A DNA stretch of 64,000 nt from Paracyclopina nana (Eukaryota; Arthropoda; Copepoda; Cyclopoida; Cyclopettidae), in NCBI GenBank assembly GCA_019096065.1, contig JAGUCH010000002.1:11854501-11918500 (forward strand), read 5' to 3'. Positions 45,901 to 56,193 of this stretch are shown in pieces. Both the position numbers and the translations under genes were made by a program. The notes beneath the pieces were generated by a model. The model was not told the DNA's origin and ran no database searches. It saw only the letters and a list, made by a program, of their open reading frames with translations. Every line of letters begins with the position of its first letter. Position 1 is the first letter of the stretch.

Positions 45901-48900
45901 AAGCAAGGATCACTGACGTTTCCGAGGCCGCTGTAGTTTTCTTGGCCTCTTCAATCCATTTTTTCAATGATTTTTCACTTTTTCACTACAGCTGCCGCTG
46001 CTTACTGTTAGGCAGTCGCTCAGCTACTTTGTTATGGCTTGTAGTTCTTGTTCAGGCTACAGAGGGCAGCAATGTTTCTAGATAGCAGAGCCATCTCTGG
46101 ATTATTTCAGAAAACACGCTAAATTAATAATTAATTTATTTCCTAATATATGGCATTATTGGAAAAAAGTTACTTTTAAGTCATGCTTGAATTCCACATT
46201 TCTATAGCTATGCAAAGTTTCAGATCTCTGAGCAATTCCCACCTAGGAATCGGCATACCTTAAGTTCACGGCCCCTTATGAAATTGCGCTTGATTTCGGC
46301 AAGTTCATTACTCACTTGGAAATTCGGTTTAAGTGCATAAAATTTGTACCTGCTGCTTTTCGGGACTGAGAAGGTGCGGTAAAAATTGCGCGAGTATGGT
46401 AAACATAAAACCAAGACGAATCTTTTAACTGAGCGTAGCGAGGTCAAAAGTGAGTCGAGGTTTTATGTTTTATATACTGTAATACGATTTCCTCGTGTTA
46501 TAATTCAGTTTACCGATCCGACTCAGCTCTTTTATATCACAGTTCTTTCTAAGCAATTTGGGGGATATTAAATACTTAACAGCCCTTGAATCAAATTTGA
46601 GGGATTTTAAGTAATTTAATGCCCTCATATTCCATGGAAGTAATCCAAATTTCAAAGAAGTTGGAAAAAGAGAGGATCATCCAAGATTCGAACCTCAGAC
46701 AGTTGGATTTGCTTCCCAAAGCTCTAACCACTGAGCTATGGAAACATGATGAAAATTGCATGCTATGTATAGGACTTTAACCATAATTTAAGCCAGATAA
46801 AGAAAAAAAATAAGTTAAGGAGTGAGTGGGGTTTGAACCCTAGACTCCTGAATCAAGAGCCTAGCACTCTAACCATTGTGCCATAGGCACACAACTGAAG
46901 AAATGGATTTTAAAAGTCTATTTAATTGCTCCCAAAACACTGGATGCTAGCTAATGAGAGCCAGTGATATTCACATAGCAACTAAAAACCGAGCAGTATT
47001 TTCTAGGGCACGGGGCAGCCCGGTAACTTCATTAAAACACTCAAAAATCGTATTACAGAATATAAAATTGTATATTCCGAGCTGTGGCACGTAAAATTGG
47101 GTCATTAAATAGCTGACCTCGGATTTTAAAATGGAAAAACACTCGTACAATTACAGCCCTCGCAGGCTCGGGCTAGTAAAGCTGTACTCGAGTTTTCCCA
47201 TTTTAAAATCCTCGCTCAGCTATTTAATGACCCTACTTTACGTGCCCCAGCTCGAAATAAATAACTAATTATATACTGTAATACGATTTCCTCGTGTTAT
47301 AATTCAGTTTACCGATCCGACTCAGCTCTTTTATATCACAGTCCTTTCTAAGCAATTTGGGGGATATTAAATACTTAACAGCCCTTGAATCAAATTTGAG
47401 GGATTTTAAGTAATTTAATGCCCCTCATATTCCATGGAAGTAATCCAAATTCCAAAGAAGTTGGCAAAAAGAGAGGATCATCCAAGATTCGAACCTCAGA
47501 CAGTTAGATTAGCATCCCAAAGCTCTAACCACTGAGCTATGGAAACATCATGAAAATTGCATGCTATGTATAGGACTTTAACCATAATTTAAGCCAGATA
47601 AAGAAATAAAAAGTTAAGGAATGACCGGGGTTTGAACCCTAGACTCCTGAATCAAGAGCCTAGCACTCTAACCATTGTGCCACAGGAACACATCTGAAGA
47701 AATGGATTTTAAAAGTCTATTTAATTGCTCCCAACCCTCTGGATGCTAGCTAATGAGAGCCAGTGATATTCACATAGCAACTAAAAACCGAGCAGTATTT
47801 TCTAGGGCACGGGGCAGCCCGGTAACTTCATTAAAACACTCATAAATCGTATTACAGAATATAAAATTGTATATTCCGAGCTGGGGCACGTAAAATAGGG
47901 TCATTAAATAGCTGACCTCGGATTTTAAAATGGAAAAACACTCGTACAATTACAGCCCTCGCAGGCTCGGGCTAGTAAAGCTGTACTCGAGTTTTCCCAT
48001 TTTAAAATCCTCGCTCAGCTATTTAATGACCCTACTTTACGTGCCCCAGCTCGAAATAAATAACTATACCATACTCGCGCAATTTTTATTGCACCTTCTC
48101 AGTCCCGAAAAGCAGCAGTTAAAATACTATTTTATACCTGCCAAGGTTTCGAAATTACTGCACTTTGCTAAATGACAACCCTTTTTTATCTTCCAAATGA
48201 TGGTGATATCATAAGTACATTTTTACTTTAGAATAAAGTCCAAATTCAATATTTTGTATAAAATATATTTACGACAGGGGATTTTATGGTCTACACCATT
48301 GGAATCCCCTTATCAATGGCTTTCAGAAAATGTATAATATTAAGTTGGTTGAGAAAGTGCGGGTTGAAACCCCTTTCAGGAACGCTGTGTATAGGCAATA
48401 ACAAAATTTTTTTTTGAAAGGTCAAGTGAGATGGCAAAATTGGATTCTCGAAAATATCTCTTCACAATCTCAAGCTATCGAGTTTTTAAGAGAGCAACTC
48501 TTAAACCCAGAAGTACCAAGCATGGCTTGTTTACAGACAATTTTACTGAGTCATACCATTGATACAAATTCTTCTGTCAAGAACATCCAAAAGCTCAAGA
48601 GACTAGCAGGACGCAGCTGAAGTTAAGGTGTTATGCAAAACAGTACTGGTTTAAAGATTTATCTCGACTCAAAGACCAAAAACAGTGCATGTTCTGGGAG
48701 AAGTCACTCAGGCCTAAAATAGGGGTTGGTTTTAGGATCTAAAATTATAGTGGATTTTAAAGCCTACACTTTTTTGGCTCTGGGTTTTAAGATCTAAAGG
48801 TTTGGATGCTACAGCCTAATATATGGATGTTAACATCTAACCATATGGGTTTTAAGATCTACATTGAAAAAACATCAAGTTTGTATTCCTAGTTTTTAAA

Positions 48901-51900
48901 ATCCAGTCGAATTGTTTATTTAAAATCTTTTTGTTCTGAAAAGTGACTTTCAATAGAAAACTTGCAGGAACTTAATATTTTAATTTATTTCATAAGTTTG
49001 TATTTTCTCTTCAAAACGTGAAGAGCCATTAATAAACATGTGTTTTGTTAAGCTAATAATTAGTGCTTTCCAATAACAAAAATATGTTGTGAAAACTTCA
49101 ATTTCTTGTTACTGTCTAGTTTTGAAGCTGTTATATCTTAAAATCTTGTTCTTTAGATCTTGAAACCCAGGTACAACTCAAATCAATTTTTCAACTTAGA
49201 TCTTAGTACCCAAATCCTGAAAAGTGTAGGCTTTAAAACCCATTTTTTAGGTCTTAAAACCCACCTGTATTTTAGATCCTAAAACCCACCACATTTTAGG
49301 CCTTAGTGACTTCTCCCAGAAAATGCACTATTTTTGGTCTTTCAGTCAAGATAAACCTTTAAACCAGTTCAAACCATTCAGTTCATTCCAATACTTCATT
49401 GCTTGCACTGCGCCGATTTAGTTTTCGAAGCCGCCACAGATGGCGTTAGATGCTTGGCGCTCATACAGTCATTTGATTACGTAATGATCTAAACTAAACC
49501 TAAATTGCAATTTTGAACTTTTTCTGCAGTGAATTCCTGAAAGTATTGCATCACTCAATAAATAGCGAAAAGGGAAAAGAAATAACTCCTTAAAGATATC
49601 TGTAATGACTGAATATTCGTTTGTCTGCATTTTTGTGAGTGAGAATGACAACCTTTTTTATGGCAATTTGAGACCATATTTTGGATTTTTTGCTTTTTTC
49701 GGGTCTGATCTACTTCAATGGTGTTGGAAAGATTGTAATTTAACCTTTTAATACTATGACTATTTATGAAAGAATCAAGAAAAAGTGGAAACTTCTCAGA
49801 ACCCGCTTCATACGCCAATATTTGGTGTTCGAATTTTAGCAGCGCCCCCTAGCGCCGCAACTGAGCTTAAAACAAAGCTCACACCAAGCAATCAAGTATA
49901 ATAGCGTTTGTGAAAGGCCGTTGTTACTGCACCCAAGAAGGTTTCATTGACCCTAATCTAGCGTGCATATTTTTTGCCTGTTTCACTTTAGTATTGATGT
50001 CTTATTTTAAAACTTTTGCCCCAAGCTTACGTAGACAGATAATATCATATATGACGAAGTTGGATCTGTTTGACATGCGATAATTTTTTTTAAGACTGCC
50101 TAGGTTCCCGTCCCCTACTGGCTTTGTCCGACTTGACAGCGCTTGCATAGAGGGTTATGCAAACTGATTATGTTGCATAAAGTAAAGCAATTTTACGTGG
50201 ATCTGTCGCCACAATCTTCAACTTTTTTGTAGGAATGAGTCCTAGGTTTACTTTTAAAGGTGTTTTAAGCAAAAAAATCATCATTGAAAAAGATCGTAAT
50301 TTTTATCTAACGTTTAGCTTGTGTATGTGTCAAAAAAAAGTGGAATATCTTTCTATTGTTAAAAATTCATATCAGTGTGCTCTACTTTCTCTCATGTAAC
50401 TTAATAAAAAAAGTGAAATAGGTCACTTAAAATAGCATTTACTTGGGCATGTTAATAATCAGAGCACTTTTAAAATCAGGAGAATGAAGACAAAATGAAA
50501 TTAAGATGACTGAAAAAATCTATAAAGCGTAGTACATGCCAAGCCGAAGAAACTACTATACATCTTAGAAAATAGCCTACTGAACTCTTATGGGGTGTTC
50601 ATCTATGCCTCGTTTCCTTAAAATCTTACGACAGCCTTAAATGAAATGCCTAAGTTTTCGTACTTCTGATTAATCAAAACACTTCAAACTCATGTGACCA
50701 AAAGAGGTGGGAAAAGTGGTTTACTTGAAGCTATCAAAAGTGAATAAAAATGATCAGTACTAAAATAGGAGGCTTAAGTAAAACGTAATTTAACGGTAGG
50801 AAAAAATTTCCTTTATAGATGAACACAGCATTAATAGATATAAATCCCTCAAATTTGATTCCAGTGCCAATAAGTATTTAATATCCCCCCAAATCCTTAG
50901 AAAGATCTGTGACATAAAAGAGCTGAGTCGGATTAAACTGAATTATAACATGAGGAAATCGTATTACAGTATATAAAGTAATATATTTTGAGCTGGGGCA
51001 CGTAAAGTAGGGTCATTAAATAGCTGAGCGAGGATTTTAAAATGGGAAAACTCGAGTACAGCTTTACTAGCCCGAGCCTGCGAGGACTGTAATTGTACGA
51101 GCTGAGTCGGATCGGTAAACTGAATTATAACACGAGGAAATCGTATTACAGTATATAAAATAAATATAATATATTTCACTAAATCAGACTGAGTTACGCT
51201 CAGTTTCACTGAGATTGTCTGTGCTCTGCGCTCTTCATCGGGAGCTGCCACTCAACGAATGTAAAAAAACCTTAAAGAAACTTTTCATTACAGGTATCTC
51301 CCAATTTTGATCCGATGGGAATTGCAATGTTGTCTGTGGCCTTGATAGCCGATGCCATTGTTGGGAATGTCCAGGTACTGAAATATTTTGCCATTCACGC
51401 ATTACAATTGATTGCGTTTTTTTTTTGTTTTGTTAAAGGAAAAGGCCATGAAAGCGCACAAAGCTGTTAATGCTGAAGTCATCTTGTACAGCTATGGCAT
51501 AGGAACGATTTACCTCGTGATTTTCTTGACATTCAGTGGAAACCTTTTCAGTGGGATTGCAGCTTTCAGCGAGAATCCATTGGAAAGCTATGGTTACGCT
51601 TTTATTTTCTCGCTTTCTGGCTACTTTGGAATGCAGGTGATTACTTCTTAATATTTTGATTTAAATTACTTCGAATTAACGGTGTCTCGAGAGATTGCCA
51701 TTTTTCAGCTAAATAATGTTATGCTTGGCCAAGTTAATACTGTTGTCCGGAAAAATGCTTACTGTTGCTTTTTTCTAATTTAAGGTGGTGCTTAGCCTTG
51801 TGCGGGCTTTTGGAGCGTTCGTGGCCGTGACAGTAACGTCAATGCGCAAAACTCTCTCCGTTGTTATGTCGTTTATTTTATTCAGGTAAGGCGCAATTTT

Positions 51901-52234
51901 TATTCTTTTAAAGTAATGAATCGATGACGATTAGAGCTCTCGTCGCAGATATGTGATGTTGACACACATCCACATATTGTTAGTGCTGCGGCCCAGTTTA
52001 AAGTGATAAGAGCTTTTGTAAACAGCAAACTATAATTTGATGCATGCCAATTTTTTCAGTAAGCCATTCACCGCACAATATCTTGTGGGAGGCCTGATAG
52101 TTTTGCTCGGAATCTACCTGAATGTGGCAGCAAAAAACAATCCAGACATCATGGCAAATGCATGGCACAAATTGAAATCCTGCCGTTTTTTCGCAAAAAG
52201 GCCATCGGTGAAATTGTCTGCGTCACACATCTAA
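42954..52234 (+). CDS. SLC35B3: SLC35B3, PAPS transporter 2
   Basis: Six exons (42954-43172, 43234-43608, 51294-51374, 51439-51636, 51785-51885, 52060-52234) give 382 residues, near the usual about 400. It is a ten-TM nucleotide-sugar-type transporter. Recognisable stretches are MYGITMEQIF, SLGYLNYPTQVVFKCCKLIPV and GGILIQKKQYSMLDF, then GIAMLSVALIADAIVGNVQEK and RKTLSVVMSFILFSKPFTAQY. Family members bring the sulfate donor PAPS into the Golgi lumen for sulfation of glycans and proteins. Intron 2 (43609-51293) is 7.7 kb, against 60-170 bp for the others, and is filled with repeats. ATG 42954 was chosen; an in-frame second ATG occurs 14 codons later. Confidence 0.9.
45779..45890. repeat. 40-bp tandem repeat with telomere-like palindrome
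   Basis: CTAGGGTTACTTTTTACTTA recurs at 45781, 45821 and (truncated) 45861, an exact 40-bp period. Each unit contains AACCCTAGGGTT, a perfect 12-bp palindrome. Confidence 0.85.
46674..46745 (-). ncRNA. tRNA-like Pol III module A1
   Basis: On the minus strand the sequence has A box TAGCTCAGTGG and B box GGTTCGAATC at normal tRNA spacing, a perfect D stem (GCTC/GAGC) and a pairable anticodon stem (TTGGG/TCCAA). The acceptor arms do not pair, so it is tRNA-derived, not a working tRNA gene. Confidence 0.6.
46821..46890 (-). ncRNA. tRNA-like Pol III module B1
   Basis: On the minus strand it has A box TGGCACAATGG, B box GGTTCAAACC, a D stem GCAC/GTGC and a long anticodon-type stem. The acceptor stem is not formed. 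It differs from module A in sequence, so the unit carries two different tRNA-derived promoters. Confidence 0.6.
47079..47253. repeat. Long imperfect hairpin, copy 1
   Basis: Arms of about 75 bases (GAGCTGTGGCACGTAAAATT... and its inverse ...TTTACGTGCCCCAGCTC) enclose a loop of about 22 bases rich in CTCG. Both arms include GATTTTAAAATGG-type sequence and TCATTAAATAGCTGA. Confidence 0.8.
47475..47546 (-). ncRNA. tRNA-like Pol III module A2
   Basis: This is the tandem copy of module A with intact A and B boxes. The anticodon loop reads ATGCTAA (anticodon-position GCT, T before it), more canonical than in copy 1 (AAGCAAA). Confidence 0.6.
47621..47690 (-). ncRNA. tRNA-like Pol III module B2
   Basis: This is the tandem copy of module B with the same A box TGGCACAATGG and B box GGTTCAAACC. 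Confidence 0.6.
47878..48052. repeat. Long imperfect hairpin, copy 2
   Basis: This has the same structure as the hairpin at 47079-47253, in the second tandem unit. A partial inverted copy also lies at about 50979-51100. Confidence 0.8.
48645..49368. mobile_element. 724-bp inverted-repeat element
   Basis: The first about 130 bases (ACTGGTTTAAAGATTTATCT ... GGGAGAAGTCACT ... GGCCTAAAAT) return inverted at about 49235-49368. Both arms contain several GGGTTTTAAGATCT-like words, so the interior is also internally repetitive. No coding and no clear target duplication were seen. Confidence 0.75.
50588..50833. mobile_element. PIF/Harbinger-like MITE, copy B (240 bp)
   Basis: The element 50591-50830 is the reverse-oriented sister of the copy at 5674-5914, with TGGGGTGTTCATCTAT and inverse TGCTGTGTTCATCTAT termini. 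It is flanked by TTA at 50588-50590 and 50831-50833. Confidence 0.88.
50840..51175. repeat. Truncated inverted copies of the 0.8-kb repeat ends
   Basis: ATCCCTCAAATTTGATTCCA, GCTGAGTCGGAT..AAACTGAATTATAAC and GAGGAAATCGTATTACAGTATATA (seen twice, about 50953 and 51138) are inverse matches to the start of the tandem unit, and 50979-51100 matches one hairpin arm. It is a degraded copy just upstream of SLC35B3 exon 3. Confidence 0.65.
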
Positions 52235-52300
52235 TAATCCAATTGCTACGAACGTATGTGATAAATAGCATATTTGTTTATTTAACATAAAATTGTTAGA

Positions 52301-54664
52301 CTAATCATTTAGCAGAAGCTCCACTTTTCTCGGAGATTCGTCCAAAACTCGTTTGAGCAGCGATAGAGCCACATGACAAAACTCCGATCCACTTGCTAAT
52401 GCTTGGTGCTCGTTATCAAGGTCTCCTTCTTCTTCGTTGTCATCGCAGGACAGCTCGTTGTAGGCCTCGAGCAAGTAGACAATGACGTCCTCCAGTTCGA
52501 TGAGATGCTTGGGCTCGACCACTTCTGACATCAGCTCGCAGTCTATGCAGAAATTCCACACCGCCTGGCAGATGAGGCACGCCAAGTCCCAGTCCCTCTT
52601 TTCGAGGCAGGAATGGAGCAAATCAATGCACTTGGCAACGCCGTTCTCCGTCTTGAAAAACGGGCGCTGTCTGGAGTCACTCATCAAATTGATGATTATG
52701 CCCACGAGTGCAGAAACTAGGCCACGGTCACAATCGCTGGCCAGTAGATGGACGGTGCAACTGACAAACTCGTCTTCGTGCAAGCAGTTGCGGATATCCG
52801 GCCGCCTGCTCAAGTTGCCGATGACTCTGGCGGCTTCGGCGGCCAGCTCCTTTTCGGGGCTGAGTATGAGGCTCCTCAGCCTCTGGTAGATTTCCTCCTG
52901 CTCCACAATCGGGTAGTAGGACAGGTTGTTGAGCGTGGCCAGGGTGGGAAGCATCAAGTGGTGTCGGTCCATGCTGACCGCATCCAGCAATCGGTTGACA
53001 ATGGCCTTGTTGAGCGCCAAAAGCGAGCCGGTTTCTGCGTCGACGCTCGCGTTGGCAAAAACCCGGATGATTTTTATGGCAGTGTCCTCGTTGCTTCCAG
53101 TCGAGCCAAAATCCAGCGTGGCCTCGTCCTCGCTGGACTGCAGGCTGTTGGTGCAGCTGCCCGCGATCTCCTGTTCAAGATTGGTCAGGCATTGTCCCAG
53201 CAGAGTGGGAAGGAGCGTCATGGTGTCCGGATGCTGGCCTATGGCAATCCTGGCCTCGTTGCTGCGCGCGGCCAAATTGCCGAGGACGAAGGTGACTCGC
53301 ACCACAATGTCGCGCCTCTCGTGGTGGTGCGACAATATGGTGAACAGCGAGGGCACAACCTGCTGCTGCTGATCGTCAGAGCAATTCGCCTCGAAAATGT
53401 CCTCGAAGGAGGCTGTGAGTACGCTGAGGATCCTGGAGACGTTGCACATGACGTCCACGTCCTGCTTGAAGATGCTCACGGCCGAGAGCAGCAATTTGCA
53501 CACGTCCAAATGGGCGGCCACTTTTTGCCCGTTGGTGCTCAAGTTGCAGAGGTTGCGAATGCACGAGGTGATTTGGAACATGACTTGGGCCTGCGTGGCC
53601 CGCTCCTGGCTCCTCTCCTCGCAAATGAGCCGCATGTGGAGCACGGACAGGTGGAGAAAGCCCAGAGTGTCTGACAGGTGCCGGTTCAAGTTGGGGTTCA
53701 GCGTGAGGAACTTGAGTCCGCCGTAAGCATAGATAAAAGCTTCTGCGTCTCTGTGCGGGCAATATTTGCCCAGGGAGGTGAGCAAGAGTTCTAGAGTCCT
53801 CCTTGATAGGAACAATCGGTCGTTCGCGTCGTCTTTGGCCAGCTTGAACATGATCTTTGCGGCGAGCACGAACAGGGTTCTGGAGCCGTGGTGGCCTTTG
53901 GTGAGGAGCAGCAGCAGCTCGCCCAGGGGGAAAAGTACCCGAATGTTGTCTGACGTGAGGTGTCGAGACACAATTTGCACCAAGTCCTTTCTATGCGCGT
54001 GCAACTCCTCTGGCTGGCATTGCACCACCTGCTCCAGCGAAAACGAGGTCGTGCTATCATCCTGGGACCGTTGCAAGTCGAAAATGAGGCCAAACAGGGG
54101 ATCACGATAGTCCAAGCTGCTCGCACCTCTCGCTGATGATGATGTGACCAGGCTGGATGACCTCGACCCAGACACCGTTTTGGGCCGGCCTGTCACAGCA
54201 GGCTCGTCCACGTGCTGTCTGCGAAATTGCTGCCTAGGCTGGAGACTTGAGCTGGACAGCAAGTCTCCAGGACTCACCAGCATTGGGAGCTTCGCACCTG
54301 CTGACCAGGAGCGCTTCATAAGGCTCTCTCGTTTGTTGTTGCTCAACTTGGTTCCGTGCTTCAACGGTGCCAACTTGACATTAGTACCCTCGGCCTCGTC
54401 CTCATATTCGGACTCTTCGAGGATAATGCATGACGTTTTCGAGATGGGTCGGGCCAATCTGCTACTGCCGGCCAGAAGTTGGGACCTGTCCGTTTGCCTT
54501 GGAGTAAAAGGCCTCTTGGTCGACAGCACTCTTTGCGATGACTCGCTTATTTGTTTGGGAGGCGCGGCTGCGGGCCCCAAATCTGGGTAAATCGAGGCTT
54601 TGGCCTCCGCGATGATTTGAGAGGCCGTTTTGGCCGAATTCTTCTTGGGGAAAAACTCGTCCAT
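52301..54664 (-). CDS. ARMC2: ARMC2-like armadillo-repeat ciliary protein
   Basis: A single-exon frame of 787 residues from ATG 54664; the frame stays open to 54718, but a splice acceptor (CTGTATTTCAG) just before the ATG suggests a 5' UTR intron. ARMC2 features are the N-terminal SAKTASQIIAEAK with a nearby KRPFTPRQ, a disordered S-rich region to about residue 195, and armadillo repeats to the end (VVRVTFVLGNLAARSNEARI, ATLNNLSYYPIVE, EAARVIGNLSRR, LACLICQAVWNFC). In vertebrates ARMC2 is needed for assembly of sperm axonemal central pair and radial spokes. Convergent with SLC35B3, stops 67 bases apart. Confidence 0.85.
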   Translation of the reverse strand: MDEFFPKKNSAKTASQIIAEAKASIYPDLGPAAAPPKQISESSQRVLSTKRPFTPRQTDRSQLLAGSSRLARPISKTSCIILEESEYEDEAEGTNVKLAPLKHGTKLSNNKRESLMKRSWSAGAKLPMLVSPGDLLSSSSLQPRQQFRRQHVDEPAVTGRPKTVSGSRSSSLVTSSSARGASSLDYRDPLFGLIFDLQRSQDDSTTSFSLEQVVQCQPEELHAHRKDLVQIVSRHLTSDNIRVLFPLGELLLLLTKGHHGSRTLFVLAAKIMFKLAKDDANDRLFLSRRTLELLLTSLGKYCPHRDAEAFIYAYGGLKFLTLNPNLNRHLSDTLGFLHLSVLHMRLICEERSQERATQAQVMFQITSCIRNLCNLSTNGQKVAAHLDVCKLLLSAVSIFKQDVDVMCNVSRILSVLTASFEDIFEANCSDDQQQQVVPSLFTILSHHHERRDIVVRVTFVLGNLAARSNEARIAIGQHPDTMTLLPTLLGQCLTNLEQEIAGSCTNSLQSSEDEATLDFGSTGSNEDTAIKIIRVFANASVDAETGSLLALNKAIVNRLLDAVSMDRHHLMLPTLATLNNLSYYPIVEQEEIYQRLRSLILSPEKELAAEAARVIGNLSRRPDIRNCLHEDEFVSCTVHLLASDCDRGLVSALVGIIINLMSDSRQRPFFKTENGVAKCIDLLHSCLEKRDWDLACLICQAVWNFCIDCELMSEVVEPKHLIELEDVIVYLLEAYNELSCDDNEEEGDLDNEHQALASGSEFCHVALSLLKRVLDESPRKVELLLND

Positions 54665-54719
54665 CTTACGACGGCCAACTGAAATACAGGAATGTTGCAC
54701 CTTGGTGGCAGAGCGCAAC

Positions 54720-56193
54720 TACCAAATGCTTTTCCTCGATTGCAGCTGGCGAGAGGAGGGCTTTCACTTTCCTACCTGGCCATTTAGAGGCGATAGAGCT
54801 ACTCAAGAAAGTTACCATATCTCTCCCATATACCAGCCAGTGCATGCGTGCATTTTTTCAGGAGCATTTGTGAAGCGTGAGGCCGCCAATCAATCTGAGA
54901 CAATATGTAGCAAAATAGTGTTGCATGACTAGCGTTAATTGCTTCTGAAAGCTCGTTAGCCGAGAAACTTTCGGCCTATTATAGTCGAAGCTGCATGCAG
55001 AGCTGAAGAGGTGTTACACAATGTACTAGCGCTTCTGAATCGCTGTTTTCTTGATATATATGTGCTACTTTGTCACAATCTGCTAGGAAAATAGAGAAAA
55101 GGTTACTAGCTAGAGAGTTCCGTTGCATTCGCTGAAATTGGTGCGTGTTCTTCTACCAGAATGAAGAAATGCAAAGAAAGTACACTTTTTTGTTTTCTGC
55201 CTATCTCTGCTTTACCTGAATGCTGTTTTGAACATTTTTTGTGGTCAAATGAAATGACAACAACTTCTACATAAAAATGTATGCGCGGTTTGCGCGATGC
55301 TCTCGCATGAATACTTGATCGTATTGCAATCTAAAAATCTTTTGATCCACAATGGCCTTGATATTGCAGAAAAAAATGCTAAAATCTTCTTATCGTTAAT
55401 GTCTTAAAGTTGAGTAAATTTGCATACAATCGGTAAAAATGCAAATTGCATCTTGAGCTGAAATGCGCACTTTTCGGATTTCAAGAACAACATCTAAAAT
55501 AGTAAGTGCGTTAAAATAAACCAAATCAAAAAGACTGCAAAAGTTTTTAAAGCAGCACCAGTCTACTATTTTGATAATTATATACCGCAAAATATTAAAG
55601 TGAGTGAAAATAAATTGCGTCAAATGAGAGCAGTACAAATATGGAAGCCGCAAAACAGTGATTTACATAAAATAATTGATGATGACAATCAGTGGGCATT
55701 GCTAAGCAGCCAAAATGAAGACGAATAGGAGGCAAAGTCCAGGATTAAACTACGTGATAGTGCGATGCAATCCAGTTTTGAACGGCTAGATTGCATGGGT
55801 GGAAAACTCCCGGTGACAGCAGCAGAAGCTGGCAGCAGCTAGCAGATAAGCGCTCATATAAAGGTTACGAATTCATCCTCGAGTCTTCATTCGCGAGTTG
55901 CAGCTTAGTAGTGAGACTGAGAGCTCACTACAAATTGATGCAAAACAAGCAAAACGCCCCCGGCTGAGGTTTTTTTCGCTCTTTCTGGCCCTTTAGAGGC
56001 CTCGCCTTTCCACTTATGAGGAACCTTTTGCTGCTCATCTTGTGCTTCAGTGTCATCAGCGTCACCAGAAAGCCAGCCAAAAAGCCATTAATTATCGTAC
56101 TTTCAACAAAGACTTTGACAGCTTCTGTAGAAATTTAATTTCACGCAAAACAGTACGTGTTGTTGAAGGTACTTGTCTCCGATTCCCGCAAAA
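54720..56193. other. Intergenic region between ARMC2 and SLC18B1-like gene
   Basis: No coding sequence is supported across about 1.4 kb. The left part would hold the ARMC2 promoter and first non-coding exon, and the right part the SLC18B1-like leader. An AT-rich stretch lies at 55350-55700. Confidence 0.5.
55857..55892 (+). promoter_or_regulatory. Putative TATA/Inr core promoter of SLC18B1-like gene
   Basis: TATAAAGG begins at 55857, and TTCATTC with its A at 55889 lies 32 bases downstream, the standard TATA-to-initiator spacing. It is 305 bases ahead of the start codon, on the correct strand. Confidence 0.5.

Larger units (their letters stand above)
46471..47269. repeat. 0.8-kb tandem unit, copy 1
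   Basis: The unit begins TATATACTGTAATACGATTT and is 799 bp. It contains, left to right, two tRNA-like modules on the minus strand and a long imperfect hairpin. Copy 2 follows immediately and differs by few bases. Confidence 0.9.
47270..48066. repeat. 0.8-kb tandem unit, copy 2
   Basis: This is a head-to-tail repeat of 46471-47269 with the same internal order (tRNA-like modules A and B, then hairpin). It ends at the right inner inverted-repeat arm. Confidence 0.9.
45470..48395. mobile_element. Composite foldback element in SLC35B3 intron 2
   Basis: An outer, diverged inverted repeat pairs about 45470-45575 (TATACACAGTGTTCCT ... AAATCCCCTGTCG) with about 48280-48395 (CGACAGGGGATTTTA ... AGGAACGCTGTGTATA). 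An inner, much fresher inverted repeat pairs 46350-46401 with 48067-48118 (52 bases, two mismatches, starting CTGCTGCTTTTCGGGACTG). Between the inner arms lie a small hairpin (46402-46468, arms AACATAAAACC) and two 0.8-kb tandem units. No transposase or reverse transcriptase coding was found. The family is not one I recognise. Confidence 0.6.

Noticed and set aside
46674-47690. Four functional tRNA genes
   Set aside because: Internal promoters and D stems are good, but the acceptor arms do not pair, so these are tRNA-derived repeat modules.
47930-48175. 81-residue plus-strand frame
   Set aside because: It is formed by the hairpin and arm of the tandem repeat.
48414-48620. 68-residue frame MKGQVRWQNWILENIS...
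   Set aside because: It reads somewhat like protein but has no motif, no partner exons, and lies between repeats inside the SLC35B3 intron. It could be a transposon remnant.
52748-53674. 308-residue plus-strand frame
   Set aside because: It lies wholly antisense to ARMC2, whose armadillo repeats are clear. The frame has no motif and mirrors codon bias of the real strand.
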